Under the pieces are notes generated by a model. That model saw only the letters and a list, made by a program, of their open reading frames with translations. It made no database searches and had not been told where the DNA came from. A DNA stretch of 14,725 nt, taken from the NCBI GenBank assembly GCA_002478265.1, contig DLNC01000006.1:29885-44609 (forward strand). The letters run 5' to 3'. Positions 1-6,408 of this stretch are shown here, one piece after another. Position 1 is the stretch's first letter; each line of letters starts with the position of its first letter. The translations under genes and the position numbers were made by a program. Source of the stretch: Syntrophaceae bacterium UBA7520 (GTDB taxonomy: Bacteria > Desulfobacterota > Syntrophia > Syntrophales > Smithellaceae).

Positions 1-172
1 ACCTGATTTACGAAGGGATTGCGTCCTAAATCGGGGTCAAATCTTTATTCGTGACATTTCGTACTGAAGATCTAAGGAAAAATAACAATTCGGGAGACAT
101 AAATAATAATTCGATCCCATAATAATATTTACAAGGGTTGAATAATTTACAGTTCCAGGAGATATTTGAACC
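1..172. other. left-edge intergenic DNA, no gene assigned
   Basis: No supportable gene starts here. A frame open from the window edge runs to a stop at 65-67 (ending ..IFIRDISY), so the tail of an upstream gene cannot be excluded, but nothing in it is recognisable. The segment around 30-58 (GGGGTCAAATCTTTATTC followed by GTGACATT) resembles, from memory, boilerplate sequence found beside IS200-like/REP-associated transposase genes in Desulfobacterota; this is unverified. The rest is AT-rich leader for the gene at 173. Confidence 0.35.
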
Positions 173-406
173 ATGATAAATAAGGAACGCTACATTAGTG
201 TATTATCCCAATTATTAAATGATTATTACGAGAAAATTAAACGGGCAGGCTCTGCATCTAAAGAAAGCAAGCAATATATTGACGGTTATCTGACGGCAGC
301 CAGAATCTCAGATCTATTTCAATATGAAGAATTAAAGGATATCATTGAAAAGATTCATTTAAGACTTTTGGAAAGACTATTCAGGAAAGAAGGCTGTCTG
401 AATTAA
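173..406 (+). CDS. small helical protein of unknown function (77 aa)
   Basis: I do not recognise this protein. It is 77 residues, strongly charged and predicted almost wholly helical, with no signal peptide, membrane segment or cysteine pair (one Cys, near the C-terminus). The stretch KQYIDGYLTAARISDLF followed by a Glu/Lys-rich helix recalls small 'YI-GY/F-AA' hypothetical proteins, but I can give no function. The ATG at 173 is supported by a good ribosome binding site, AGGAGA at 157-162. It stands alone: a probable terminator lies about 75 bases downstream, so it is likely its own transcription unit. Base composition is AT-rich like the two following small genes, which suggests they share an origin different from the metabolic genes to the right. 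I am fairly sure it is coding, because of the RBS and clean ORF, but not of its role. Confidence 0.6.
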   Translation: MINKERYISVLSQLLNDYYEKIKRAGSASKESKQYIDGYLTAARISDLFQYEELKDIIEKIHLRLLERLFRKEGCLN

Positions 407-479
407 ATGAGTCTTCTCCAGATAATGAATTCCTGAAAATTCCAACATACATTCGAGAGGGCATGTCTCTAAATAAGAG

Positions 480-511
480 ATAGTTGAATTGTTTTTCAAT
501 TCAGCTATTTT
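480..511 (+). terminator. probable rho-independent terminator after the 77-aa gene
   Basis: A 12-bp stem, ATAGTTGAATTG (480-491) against CAATTCAGCTAT (497-508), has a single G-U pair and a TTTTT loop. A short T run (508-511) follows. The stem is AT-rich, so termination may be modest. Confidence 0.6.
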
Positions 512-526
512 CGTCTAAAAATCTAT

Positions 527-563
527 TTGCGAATCCTGCTTTTGCAAGCAAAAGCCTACGCAA
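527..563. repeat. nested inverted repeat (near-cruciform)
   Basis: The core is GCTTTTGC-AA-GCAAAAGC at 538-555, an 8-bp perfect stem. Outer arms TTGCG (527-531) and CGCAA (559-563) are separated from it by asymmetric internal loops of 6 and 3 bases. No T run follows, so it is not an ordinary terminator. Confidence 0.55.
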
Positions 564-715
564 TTTCAAGTAGTTAATCCGAAGATAAAACAACGCAAAT
601 AATGCGACATGCCTTTGTCGCCGCGTCATTGAATTGTCAATAAAGAAAGTTTAGATTCTGCAGTAAAAGGGAACCGGCACATTTTTCGTAAATTATTCAA
701 TGAAGGGGTCATAAA

Positions 716-1162
716 GTGAAGGACAAAATAATTACCGGCACAATCACCAATAAAGAAACGGGTGAAGTTCATGACATCGTGCCTTTTTATTTTTTTACTC
801 ATGGCGGTAAGCTCGCCACCATTGTAAAAATTCTTTCCGTGAAATCAACTTTTAACGAGAAAATATACCCTGCTATACAGGTCGATGTTGATTGCCTGGC
901 CCTGGACAGTATGGGGAATGTATTTAAGCTAAATCTGTATTTTCTGCCCGAATGTCTTGACGATGAAAAGAAAATTGTAGCGGAAATTAAGGAAGGCGAA
1001 ATCATGACCGCCACCGGCCGCTATTCTGTTTCCACGGATGGTAAAGGTGGCGTTATGCTTATTGATCCGCGATATTCGCCGTTGCCACCACAATACTCTC
1101 TTGAAGAAGTGGAAGAAGTCATTCGGATAAACAATCAATATAATAAAAACCGTTTGATTTAA
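716..1162 (+). CDS. unknown beta-rich protein (148 aa)
   Basis: I do not recognise this protein. It begins with GTG, chosen because AAGGGG at 703-708 sits 7 bases upstream. The 148 residues have no signal peptide or membrane helix and read as alternating beta strands: GTITNKETGEVHDIVPFYFF, KLATIVKILSV, YPAIQVDVDCLALD, VFKLNLYFLP and EGEIMTATGRYSV. A short proline segment and a final Glu-rich helix follow. The 'GEIMTATGRY' stretch and overall layout recall an OB-fold, the class used by single-strand nucleic-acid binding proteins; that is only a shape-based guess. It is followed after 24 bases by the 164-aa gene, so the two are probably co-transcribed. Both are AT-rich compared with the metabolic genes and could belong to an accessory or mobile segment. 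Confidence 0.6.
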   Translation: MKDKIITGTITNKETGEVHDIVPFYFFTHGGKLATIVKILSVKSTFNEKIYPAIQVDVDCLALDSMGNVFKLNLYFLPECLDDEKKIVAEIKEGEIMTATGRYSVSTDGKGGVMLIDPRYSPLPPQYSLEEVEEVIRINNQYNKNRLI

Positions 1163-1186
1163 TTTCAAAATAAGGAGCAGGCTATC

Positions 1187-1681
1187 ATGAAAAAAGACCG
1201 CTTACAGATCGCGGTAAAGCACGCGAATATTCTCTTTAAAAAAATTATGGATAAATATGATCAATTAAACGGATACCTGGTGCTTTCGTCAAAAACAGAT
1301 CAGTGTAACATCTCAGATGATCCAATCACGATATTAAAAAACTTGCCCGAGTTGATTGAAGACTCCGATAATAAGAAATATGTGCTAAATTTAATTGAAC
1401 AAATATCCCAGCTGGAGAAAGATAAACAGGGAATGTCGCAAACATCTCTGAATAAATTGGCAAAATTAACTCACGACCTGAATACGTTTAAAGATAATCT
1501 CGTTGTTAAAAAAGACACATTTGTAGAAATGCGTTTTTCTAAGCAGAATCTCGAACAGATTTACGAAATGCAGAAAGATCCACTGGTATCTAAGGTCCAC
1601 ACGCCACAAAGCCAAGTTTCTATACGTATTGTGCTTGGCACATTGGAAGAGCTATATCAGGATAGCGAAAAATATAGTTAG
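1187..1681 (+). CDS. unknown, probably coiled-coil protein (164 aa)
   Basis: I do not recognise this protein. It is a Lys/Glu/Asn-rich soluble protein of 164 residues, almost all predicted helix. Residues about 60-115 show heptad-like spacing of Leu/Ile (LNLIEQISQLEKDKQG, LNKLAKLTHDLNTF), suggesting a coiled coil or helical bundle. It has one cysteine and no obvious catalytic motif. The ATG at 1187 is preceded by AAGGAG at about 1170-1175. It follows the 148-aa gene by 24 bases and is likely its operon partner; an oligomeric adaptor working with that beta-rich protein is possible but speculative. Just past its stop, another frame encodes a hydrophobic stretch (..INVAVVWLLLATVAAYLNY, ending at 1817). 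It has no RBS, and I see no proof of a frameshift joining it. Confidence 0.55.
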   Translation: MKKDRLQIAVKHANILFKKIMDKYDQLNGYLVLSSKTDQCNISDDPITILKNLPELIEDSDNKKYVLNLIEQISQLEKDKQGMSQTSLNKLAKLTHDLNTFKDNLVVKKDTFVEMRFSKQNLEQIYEMQKDPLVSKVHTPQSQVSIRIVLGTLEELYQDSEKYS

Positions 1682-1988
1682 CGATATCGTTCGAGTGATA
1701 ATTATAAGGTTAACATATAATTTAATCAGCAATAGAACATTATATAAAAAGCCCATTATAAACGTCGCGGTAGTTTGGTTATTGCTGGCAACAGTTGCAG
1801 CATATTTAAACTATTAATTTATTTTGTTGTACATGAAGGTAAATATTGAAGTAGCTAAAAAAACGCCCATTTTTAACTACATGTTAAACCATTGATATAT
1901 CAACGAATATTATATTCAATTGACTTGTGGTCATAAATTGATTAAGGTTATTCAAATTTAGTTCTTTTTTAAAAAGGAGAAGTAGAAC
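1682..1988. other. 307-base AT-rich intergenic region before the acyl-CoA dehydrogenase
   Basis: No gene is supported here. A hydrophobic frame ending at 1817 has no start with an RBS. A hairpin at 1851-1880 (GTAG, TAAAAA / TTTTTA, CTAC with an 8-base loop) could be a weak terminator or attenuator but has no T tail. A possible promoter for the following gene is listed separately. AAGGAGA at 1975-1981 is the RBS of the dehydrogenase. Confidence 0.5.
1920..1948 (+). promoter_or_regulatory. weak candidate sigma70 promoter for the acyl-CoA dehydrogenase
   Basis: TTGACT (1920-1925) and TAAGGT (1943-1948) are spaced by 17 bases. The -35 is good and the -10 is poor, so this is a tentative call resting on spacing and position only. 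Confidence 0.3.
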
Positions 1989-3824
1989 ATGGCAGCAAAT
2001 TTTTTGTATTCAACTCGTGACCACAAATTTATTTTAAAAGAATGGCTGGACCTTTCTAAGGTTTTTGACGCCGGACGCTTCAAGGGAGGTTACTCCGTAG
2101 AGGACATTGACTCCATTCTCGAAAACGCGATGAAAATCGCCAAAGAAGCTATCGCTCCCACCAATGAAGACGGAGACACCATTCACGCCGTTTACAAAAA
2201 CGGAAAGGTTACTGTCCCTGAATCGTTCAAAAAAGGATATTGGGCCATTCAGGAAAATGGCCTTGGTTCAAGCAACGCGGATCACACGGATCCGAGCTCT
2301 TTACCGCTGTGCGTTATGGGCGCGACAAATGAGTTTCTCGCCGCGGCTAACGCGGCACTGGGTCCTTACGCGATGGCAACCACCGGAGCTTCAGGGCTGA
2401 TTCGTGATTTCGGCAGCGAAAAGGTCAAAAGCATCTTTCTTCCCAAAATGTACAGCGGACAATGGTCCGGCACTATGGATTTGACGGAACCTAATAGCGG
2501 ATCCGATGTGGGAGATATTGTCACCAAAGCTATTCCGACTGATGAACCCGGCATTTACAAAATTGTCGGCACCAAATGTTTTATTACCGGCGGCGATCAG
2601 GACATTACCGAAAATATTATCCACCTTACACTGGCCCGCATTGAGGGAAGCGTGCCCGGCACAAAGGGGATATCATTATTTGTTGTTCCGAAGTACTGGC
2701 CGAACGAAGCGGGAGAAGTTGGTGAGTTCAATGATGTTAACTGTGGCGGTATTGAGCACAAAATGGGCATACGCGGCTCAGCCACAAGCATTATAAATTT
2801 TGGAGAAGAGGGCAAGTGCCGCGGTTATCTTTTGGGAAACCCCCCTGTTGACGGCAAAGGCGAGGGGATGGCGCAGATGTTTCAGATGATGAATGAAGAA
2901 AGAGCCGTAACCGGACTTGCGGCCAATGCCGCGGCCACTGTTTCCTACAATAACGCGGCCATGTACGCCGCCGGTCGCATACAGGGGCGTCCATTAACAA
3001 ACCCTAAAGCGGGAAGAGTTACCATCATCAATCACGAGGACGTGCGGCGAATGCTCATGTATCAGAAGTCCATCACTGAAGCCAGCCGCGCGATGATTAC
3101 CATGTCCTACTATATGATGGATATTGCGGAAAATACCGATAATGAAGAAGAACGCAAAATCGCCAAGGCGTTTGTGGAAGTTAACACGCCGATTATTAAG
3201 GCCTGGTGTTCGGATATGGCTTTTTTATGCGTTTCCGAAGCAATGCAATGTTATGGCGGTTACGGCTTTTCGGAAGAGTACCCGATAGCGCAGCAGCTTA
3301 GAGACTGCAGGATTTATCCTATCTGGGAAGGCACCAACTATATTCAGTCGATGGACCTGATCGGGCGTAAATGGATGATGGCCGGAGGGAAAGTGTTCGC
3401 AACCTGGTTTGCGGAACTGGAAAAATTCGTTGCTGATCAAAAAGACCATAAGGTCTTGGCTCATCAAGTGGCGCTTCTTGCCGAAGCCATCAGCCAGTAT
3501 AAAGAGATTCAGGCAACGATGGCCGGTTACGTGGGGCAGGGCAAATTTGGCATGATTGGTTTTTACGCGACGCGTATTCTGCACGCTACCGGATATATCT
3601 ATGGCGCCAAGCTGCTTTTGGAACACGCTGTTATCGCGCAGAAAAAAATAGACGAAATCGGCAAAGACCATTTTGAATATCCATATTATGCCGGCAAAGT
3701 CGCTTCCGCAAAGTTCTTCGCCCATAACCTATTGCCCAATGTGGGGATGATTCTGCGGGTAATAAAAGAAAGCGATACTTCTGTTATGGAAATTCCGGAG
3801 GCATCTTATCTGCTTGAAGGATAA
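1989..3824 (+). CDS. acyl-CoA dehydrogenase, long form with C-terminal extension (611 aa)
   Basis: This FAD flavoprotein is predicted to remove two hydrogens from C2-C3 of an acyl-CoA thioester in the cytoplasm and pass the electrons to ETF. Domains read in order: short N-terminal segment and helical domain (about 1-160), central beta domain with the FAD/substrate motif TEPNSGSDVG from residue 166, helical FAD domain (about 280-455), and an extra C-terminal domain (about 465-600). That extension is typical of the ~600-aa DmdC-like branch rather than the ~380-aa classical enzymes. The putative catalytic base is Glu447 in YPIWEGTN, preceded by the conserved GGYGFSEEYP. The ATG has a strong RBS (AAGGAGA). 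It appears monocistronic, with 160 bases upstream of a strong terminator and the regulator gene. Substrate chain length cannot be read from sequence; no ETF gene is in the window. Family certain, substrate unknown. Confidence 0.93.
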   Translation: MAANFLYSTRDHKFILKEWLDLSKVFDAGRFKGGYSVEDIDSILENAMKIAKEAIAPTNEDGDTIHAVYKNGKVTVPESFKKGYWAIQENGLGSSNADHTDPSSLPLCVMGATNEFLAAANAALGPYAMATTGASGLIRDFGSEKVKSIFLPKMYSGQWSGTMDLTEPNSGSDVGDIVTKAIPTDEPGIYKIVGTKCFITGGDQDITENIIHLTLARIEGSVPGTKGISLFVVPKYWPNEAGEVGEFNDVNCGGIEHKMGIRGSATSIINFGEEGKCRGYLLGNPPVDGKGEGMAQMFQMMNEERAVTGLAANAAATVSYNNAAMYAAGRIQGRPLTNPKAGRVTIINHEDVRRMLMYQKSITEASRAMITMSYYMMDIAENTDNEEERKIAKAFVEVNTPIIKAWCSDMAFLCVSEAMQCYGGYGFSEEYPIAQQLRDCRIYPIWEGTNYIQSMDLIGRKWMMAGGKVFATWFAELEKFVADQKDHKVLAHQVALLAEAISQYKEIQATMAGYVGQGKFGMIGFYATRILHATGYIYGAKLLLEHAVIAQKKIDEIGKDHFEYPYYAGKVASAKFFAHNLLPNVGMILRVIKESDTSVMEIPEASYLLEG

Positions 3825-3867
3825 TTGACAGAAACGCGAGAGTTTGAGCTTCCGTTTAAATCTTTAA

Positions 3868-3902
3868 AAAAGCCGCAAATGCGCGATGCAATTGCGGCTT
3901 TT
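3868..3902 (+). terminator. strong rho-independent terminator after the acyl-CoA dehydrogenase
   Basis: An 11-bp perfect stem pairs AAAAGCCGCAA (3868-3878) with TTGCGGCTTTT (3892-3902). It is extended inside by TGC/GCA around a 5-base loop. The A run on the left and T run on the right let it work in both directions. It isolates the dehydrogenase from the operon beginning at 4033. Confidence 0.85.
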
Positions 3903-3986
3903 GCATTTTATTTACGAATTAAATCAATTAGGATTACAAATAAATATTTATAAATAACCTATTGACAATTAAGGTAAAATATGAAA

Positions 3987-3997
3987 TGGTTGAGCCA
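3987..3997. promoter_or_regulatory. candidate GntR/FadR-type operator (TGG-N5-CCA)
   Basis: TGGTTGAGCCA is an imperfect palindrome of the TGG-N5-CCA kind, about 36 bases upstream of the regulator start. Operators of FadR-subfamily GntR proteins often have TGGT/ACCA-like arms, so autoregulation is plausible. A TTGACA at 3962-3967 could be a -35 element, but no good -10 is spaced from it. The site overlaps a hairpin-forming leader (3992-4018). Confidence 0.4.
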
Positions 3998-4018
3998 CCC
4001 AGCCAATAGGGCAGGCTC
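3992..4018 (+). repeat. leader hairpin directly before the gntR ribosome binding site
   Basis: Outer arms GAGCC (3992-3996) and GGCTC (4014-4018) enclose inner arms GCC (4002-4004) and GGC (4010-4012) with loop AATAG. The structure ends against the RBS GGAGG (4019-4023). It could influence translation or simply coincide with the operator region. Confidence 0.35.
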
Positions 4019-4032
4019 GGAGGATAATAAGG

Positions 4033-4749
4033 TTGAAAAAGAAAATTCTTCTGGCAAAACCGCTCGCGCGTACCAGATTGCATGAGGAAATTGTCGGCAT
4101 TATTCAGCGGCAGATCATTAACGGTACGATTAATCCCGGAAGCAAGCTGCCTCCCGAACGCGAAATGGCGGAAAACTTTAATGTGAACCGCGCGACAGTG
4201 CGCGAGGCGCTGCGGAAACTGGAAAATCTGGATTTAATTGAAATCAGGCATGGAGACGGCTTATACGTAAAAAATTATCTGGAAAGCGGAAATTTCGACC
4301 TGATAAAGGCGGCGCTGAATTCGGACAGCCGTGAAAAGATACTGTATAATATTCTGGAAACGCGCCGGCATGTTGTGCCGCAAATTGCCTATCTCGCCGC
4401 GCAAAGGCGCACGGAAAAAGATCTGGCGGAGCTTGAGGATGTGATTTCCGGAAACAATATGAAAATGCTGGAACGCGATATCCGGGTGCACCAGCTTATT
4501 GCCCGGGCGTCGCAGAATCTGGTTTGCACGATCACTCTGAATTTTTTTAATCGGATTTTTCATGAATACGGGCACCTATATTTCGATGAGGAAAAAAATA
4601 TTCAGCGGTCGGCTATCTTTCATCGGGAGATCTATGAGGCGCTCAGAGATCAAAAGCCTCAGGATGCTTATCGTATCATGCTCGATGTTCTGGTTTACGC
4701 CGAGCAGGCCGTAATAGCGAACATCGACAAATTGGTTAAAAGGAGCTGA
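4033..4749 (+). CDS. GntR-family transcriptional regulator, FadR subfamily with FCD domain
   Basis: This DNA-binding regulator of 238 residues probably controls the operon it heads. A winged helix-turn-helix occupies about residues 12-82, with the diagnostic LPPEREMAENFNVNRATVRE from residue 39 and the wing RHGDGLYVKNY. Residues about 97-230 form an all-helical FCD effector domain; Asp149, His153 and His197 sit at places where metal/ligand-binding residues occur in this domain (DIRVHQLIARASQN and FHREIYEAL). FCD ligands are usually small organic or fatty acids; the ligand here is unknown. The start is TTG at 4033, chosen because GGAGG lies 9 bases upstream and no in-frame ATG precedes the HTH. 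The gene ends 2 bases before the dehydrogenase start, indicating tight co-transcription. A candidate palindromic operator lies upstream. Family certain; regulated genes inferred. Confidence 0.92.
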   Translation: MKKKILLAKPLARTRLHEEIVGIIQRQIINGTINPGSKLPPEREMAENFNVNRATVREALRKLENLDLIEIRHGDGLYVKNYLESGNFDLIKAALNSDSREKILYNILETRRHVVPQIAYLAAQRRTEKDLAELEDVISGNNMKMLERDIRVHQLIARASQNLVCTITLNFFNRIFHEYGHLYFDEEKNIQRSAIFHREIYEALRDQKPQDAYRIMLDVLVYAEQAVIANIDKLVKRS

Positions 4750-4751
4750 AA

Positions 4752-6395
4752 ATGCATCGTTTCATCGAAAATTACAGGTCCGAATACTTTGATGTTATCG
4801 TTATTGGCGGCGGAATTACCGGCGCGTCAGTTGCCTATGAAGCCGCGTCGCGGGGATTGCGGGTGGCGCTGCTCGAGAAAAAAGATTTTTCTTGGGCGAC
4901 GTCCGCGGTAACATCGAAATTAATTCACGGGGGTCTGCGCTATCTGGCCAACGGTGAAGTAAGGCTGGTGCGGGAATCATTGCGGGAGCGAAGGGTTTTG
5001 GAAAATATCGCGCCGAACTTTATCTATCCCATGCCGATGATGATGACGCATTATACGCGGCCGCGTAAAAACAATAAACATGTTGCCAAGGTTGGCATGA
5101 TCATTTATGACTTGCTCTCCTATGATAAAAGCTTTACCTGGGATCCGGGGAAAAAAATACCTTCTCATAAAACAATTTCCGGTGAAGAAGTTCTGCGGTT
5201 GGAACAATCTGTCCGCAGGGAAGGGCTTACCGGAGCGTCGGTTTTTTACGATTGCCTGAGCATTTTCCCGGAGAGATTGACTCTGGCCTTCATCAAATCG
5301 GCTGCCGCCCGCAGAGCTTCTGTGGCCAATTACGCCCGTGTGGAAGAATTTTTGATAAAAGACAAAAATAACGTAACTGGCGTTGTGGTCAGGGATCTTT
5401 TAGATAATAAGGTTCATAAAATCCATGGCACGGTAACCATAAACTGCGCGGGGCCGTGGGCGGATATCATATTGGGATTGGCGCAGTCCAGGGGCAGTGT
5501 TTGCAAAACACTGCGCCGTTCTGAAGGCATTCATGTAATAACGGAAAAGAAAATGCTTTCGGGGAAATACGTTATCGGCTGCATGACGCAGGAAGGCCGC
5601 CACTTCTTCCTCATTCCCTGGCGCGCACACACGCTGATCGGGACGACCGACAAAGCCTATATCGGCGATCCGGATGAATACCGTGTGACGAAGCAGAGCA
5701 TCATGGAATTAATTGATGAAGTCAACCGGTCATTTGGTGATGGAAAGTTTTCCTACGCGGATGTGAAACACACCTACGGCGGATTGCGTCCTTTGGTGGA
5801 AGACCAGACATGCGAAACCTATACCGCTTCACGCCGCTATGAAATATTCGACAATGAGAAAAACGGGCTCAATGGACTGATTACGGTAGAAGGCGGCAAA
5901 TACACCACCAGCCGGAACCTGGCGGAAAATTGTCTTCGCCTTGTCATGGCAAAACTAAAACGCCCGGTGCGCGAAAGCATAACGGATAAAATCTACCTGG
6001 CCGGTTCTGAAATCAACAAGCTGGATTCCTTCTTTTCCAGCTTTAAAAAAAGCTATACGGATTTTAGTGATGCAACGCTTGATTATCTATCCCGCAACTA
6101 CGGGACAGAGAGTTATGAGGTGTTAAGGTTGGCGAGAGGGGATGATATCCTCAGAGAGGTTCTCAACCAGGATGGGGAAATAATGGCACAGGTAGCGTAT
6201 GCCATCAGAAAAGAAATGGCCAAAACCTTATGTGACATCGTCACGCGGCGCACCGGAATCGGAACATTGGGACATCCGGGCGATGAAATTCTGGCAAAAG
6301 TTGCGGATATCGCCGCAAAAGAGCTCAAGTGGGACAAAAATAAAACGGAGCAGGAGATTGCGAACGTAAAGAAAATTCTGCGTCTCCCTGACTGA
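4752..6395 (+). CDS. glpD: FAD-dependent glycerol-3-phosphate dehydrogenase, GlpD/GlpA family (547 aa)
   Basis: Family members oxidise sn-glycerol 3-phosphate to dihydroxyacetone phosphate at the inner membrane face and pass electrons to quinone. The N-terminal Rossmann motif is visible as VIVIGGGITGASVAYEA (GGGITG at residues 19-24), followed by the GlpD hallmark TSKLIHGGLRYL. Other family blocks are NCAGPWAD, FLIPWRAHTLIGTTD and YGGLRPLVED. The C-terminal helical domain carries EMAKTLCDIVTRRTGIG. The 547 residues are somewhat longer than E. coli GlpD (501). The ATG is 2 bases after the regulator stop, with AAAAGGAG just upstream inside the regulator's end. It is followed after 13 bases by the AGPS-like gene. 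In this setting it may act on ordinary glycerol phosphate or on an O-alkylated form; the sequence alone cannot decide. No Cys-rich iron-sulfur partner (GlpC) is present. Confidence 0.9.
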   Translation: MHRFIENYRSEYFDVIVIGGGITGASVAYEAASRGLRVALLEKKDFSWATSAVTSKLIHGGLRYLANGEVRLVRESLRERRVLENIAPNFIYPMPMMMTHYTRPRKNNKHVAKVGMIIYDLLSYDKSFTWDPGKKIPSHKTISGEEVLRLEQSVRREGLTGASVFYDCLSIFPERLTLAFIKSAAARRASVANYARVEEFLIKDKNNVTGVVVRDLLDNKVHKIHGTVTINCAGPWADIILGLAQSRGSVCKTLRRSEGIHVITEKKMLSGKYVIGCMTQEGRHFFLIPWRAHTLIGTTDKAYIGDPDEYRVTKQSIMELIDEVNRSFGDGKFSYADVKHTYGGLRPLVEDQTCETYTASRRYEIFDNEKNGLNGLITVEGGKYTTSRNLAENCLRLVMAKLKRPVRESITDKIYLAGSEINKLDSFFSSFKKSYTDFSDATLDYLSRNYGTESYEVLRLARGDDILREVLNQDGEIMAQVAYAIRKEMAKTLCDIVTRRTGIGTLGHPGDEILAKVADIAAKELKWDKNKTEQEIANVKKILRLPD

Positions 6396-6408
6396 AGGAG
6401 GAAATAAA

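Larger units (their letters stand above)
407..715. other. 309-base intergenic region rich in inverted repeats
   Basis: No gene is supportable here. Besides the terminator-like hairpin at 480-511, it holds an 8-bp hairpin, GCTTTTGC/GCAAAAGC with a 2-base spacer (538-555). That hairpin is enclosed by an outer TTGCG/CGCAA pair (527-531 and 559-563). A further 6-bp hairpin, GCGACA/TGTCGC, lies at 604-621. Such density could mark a structured RNA, a transposon remnant or chance in AT-rich DNA. The last 15 bases carry the RBS of the next gene, AAGGGG at 703-708. Confidence 0.5.

Noticed and set aside
1629..1817. 62-codon frame overlapping the end of the 164-aa gene and encoding a hydrophobic tail
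   Set aside because: Its start lies inside another gene without an RBS, and a 41-codon version from GTG 1695 has none either. A frameshifted membrane tail is possible but unsupported.
3225..3725. Minus-strand frame (166 codons) inside the acyl-CoA dehydrogenase
   Set aside because: It is fully contained in a highly conserved coding region on the other strand, with no RBS or recognisable domain.
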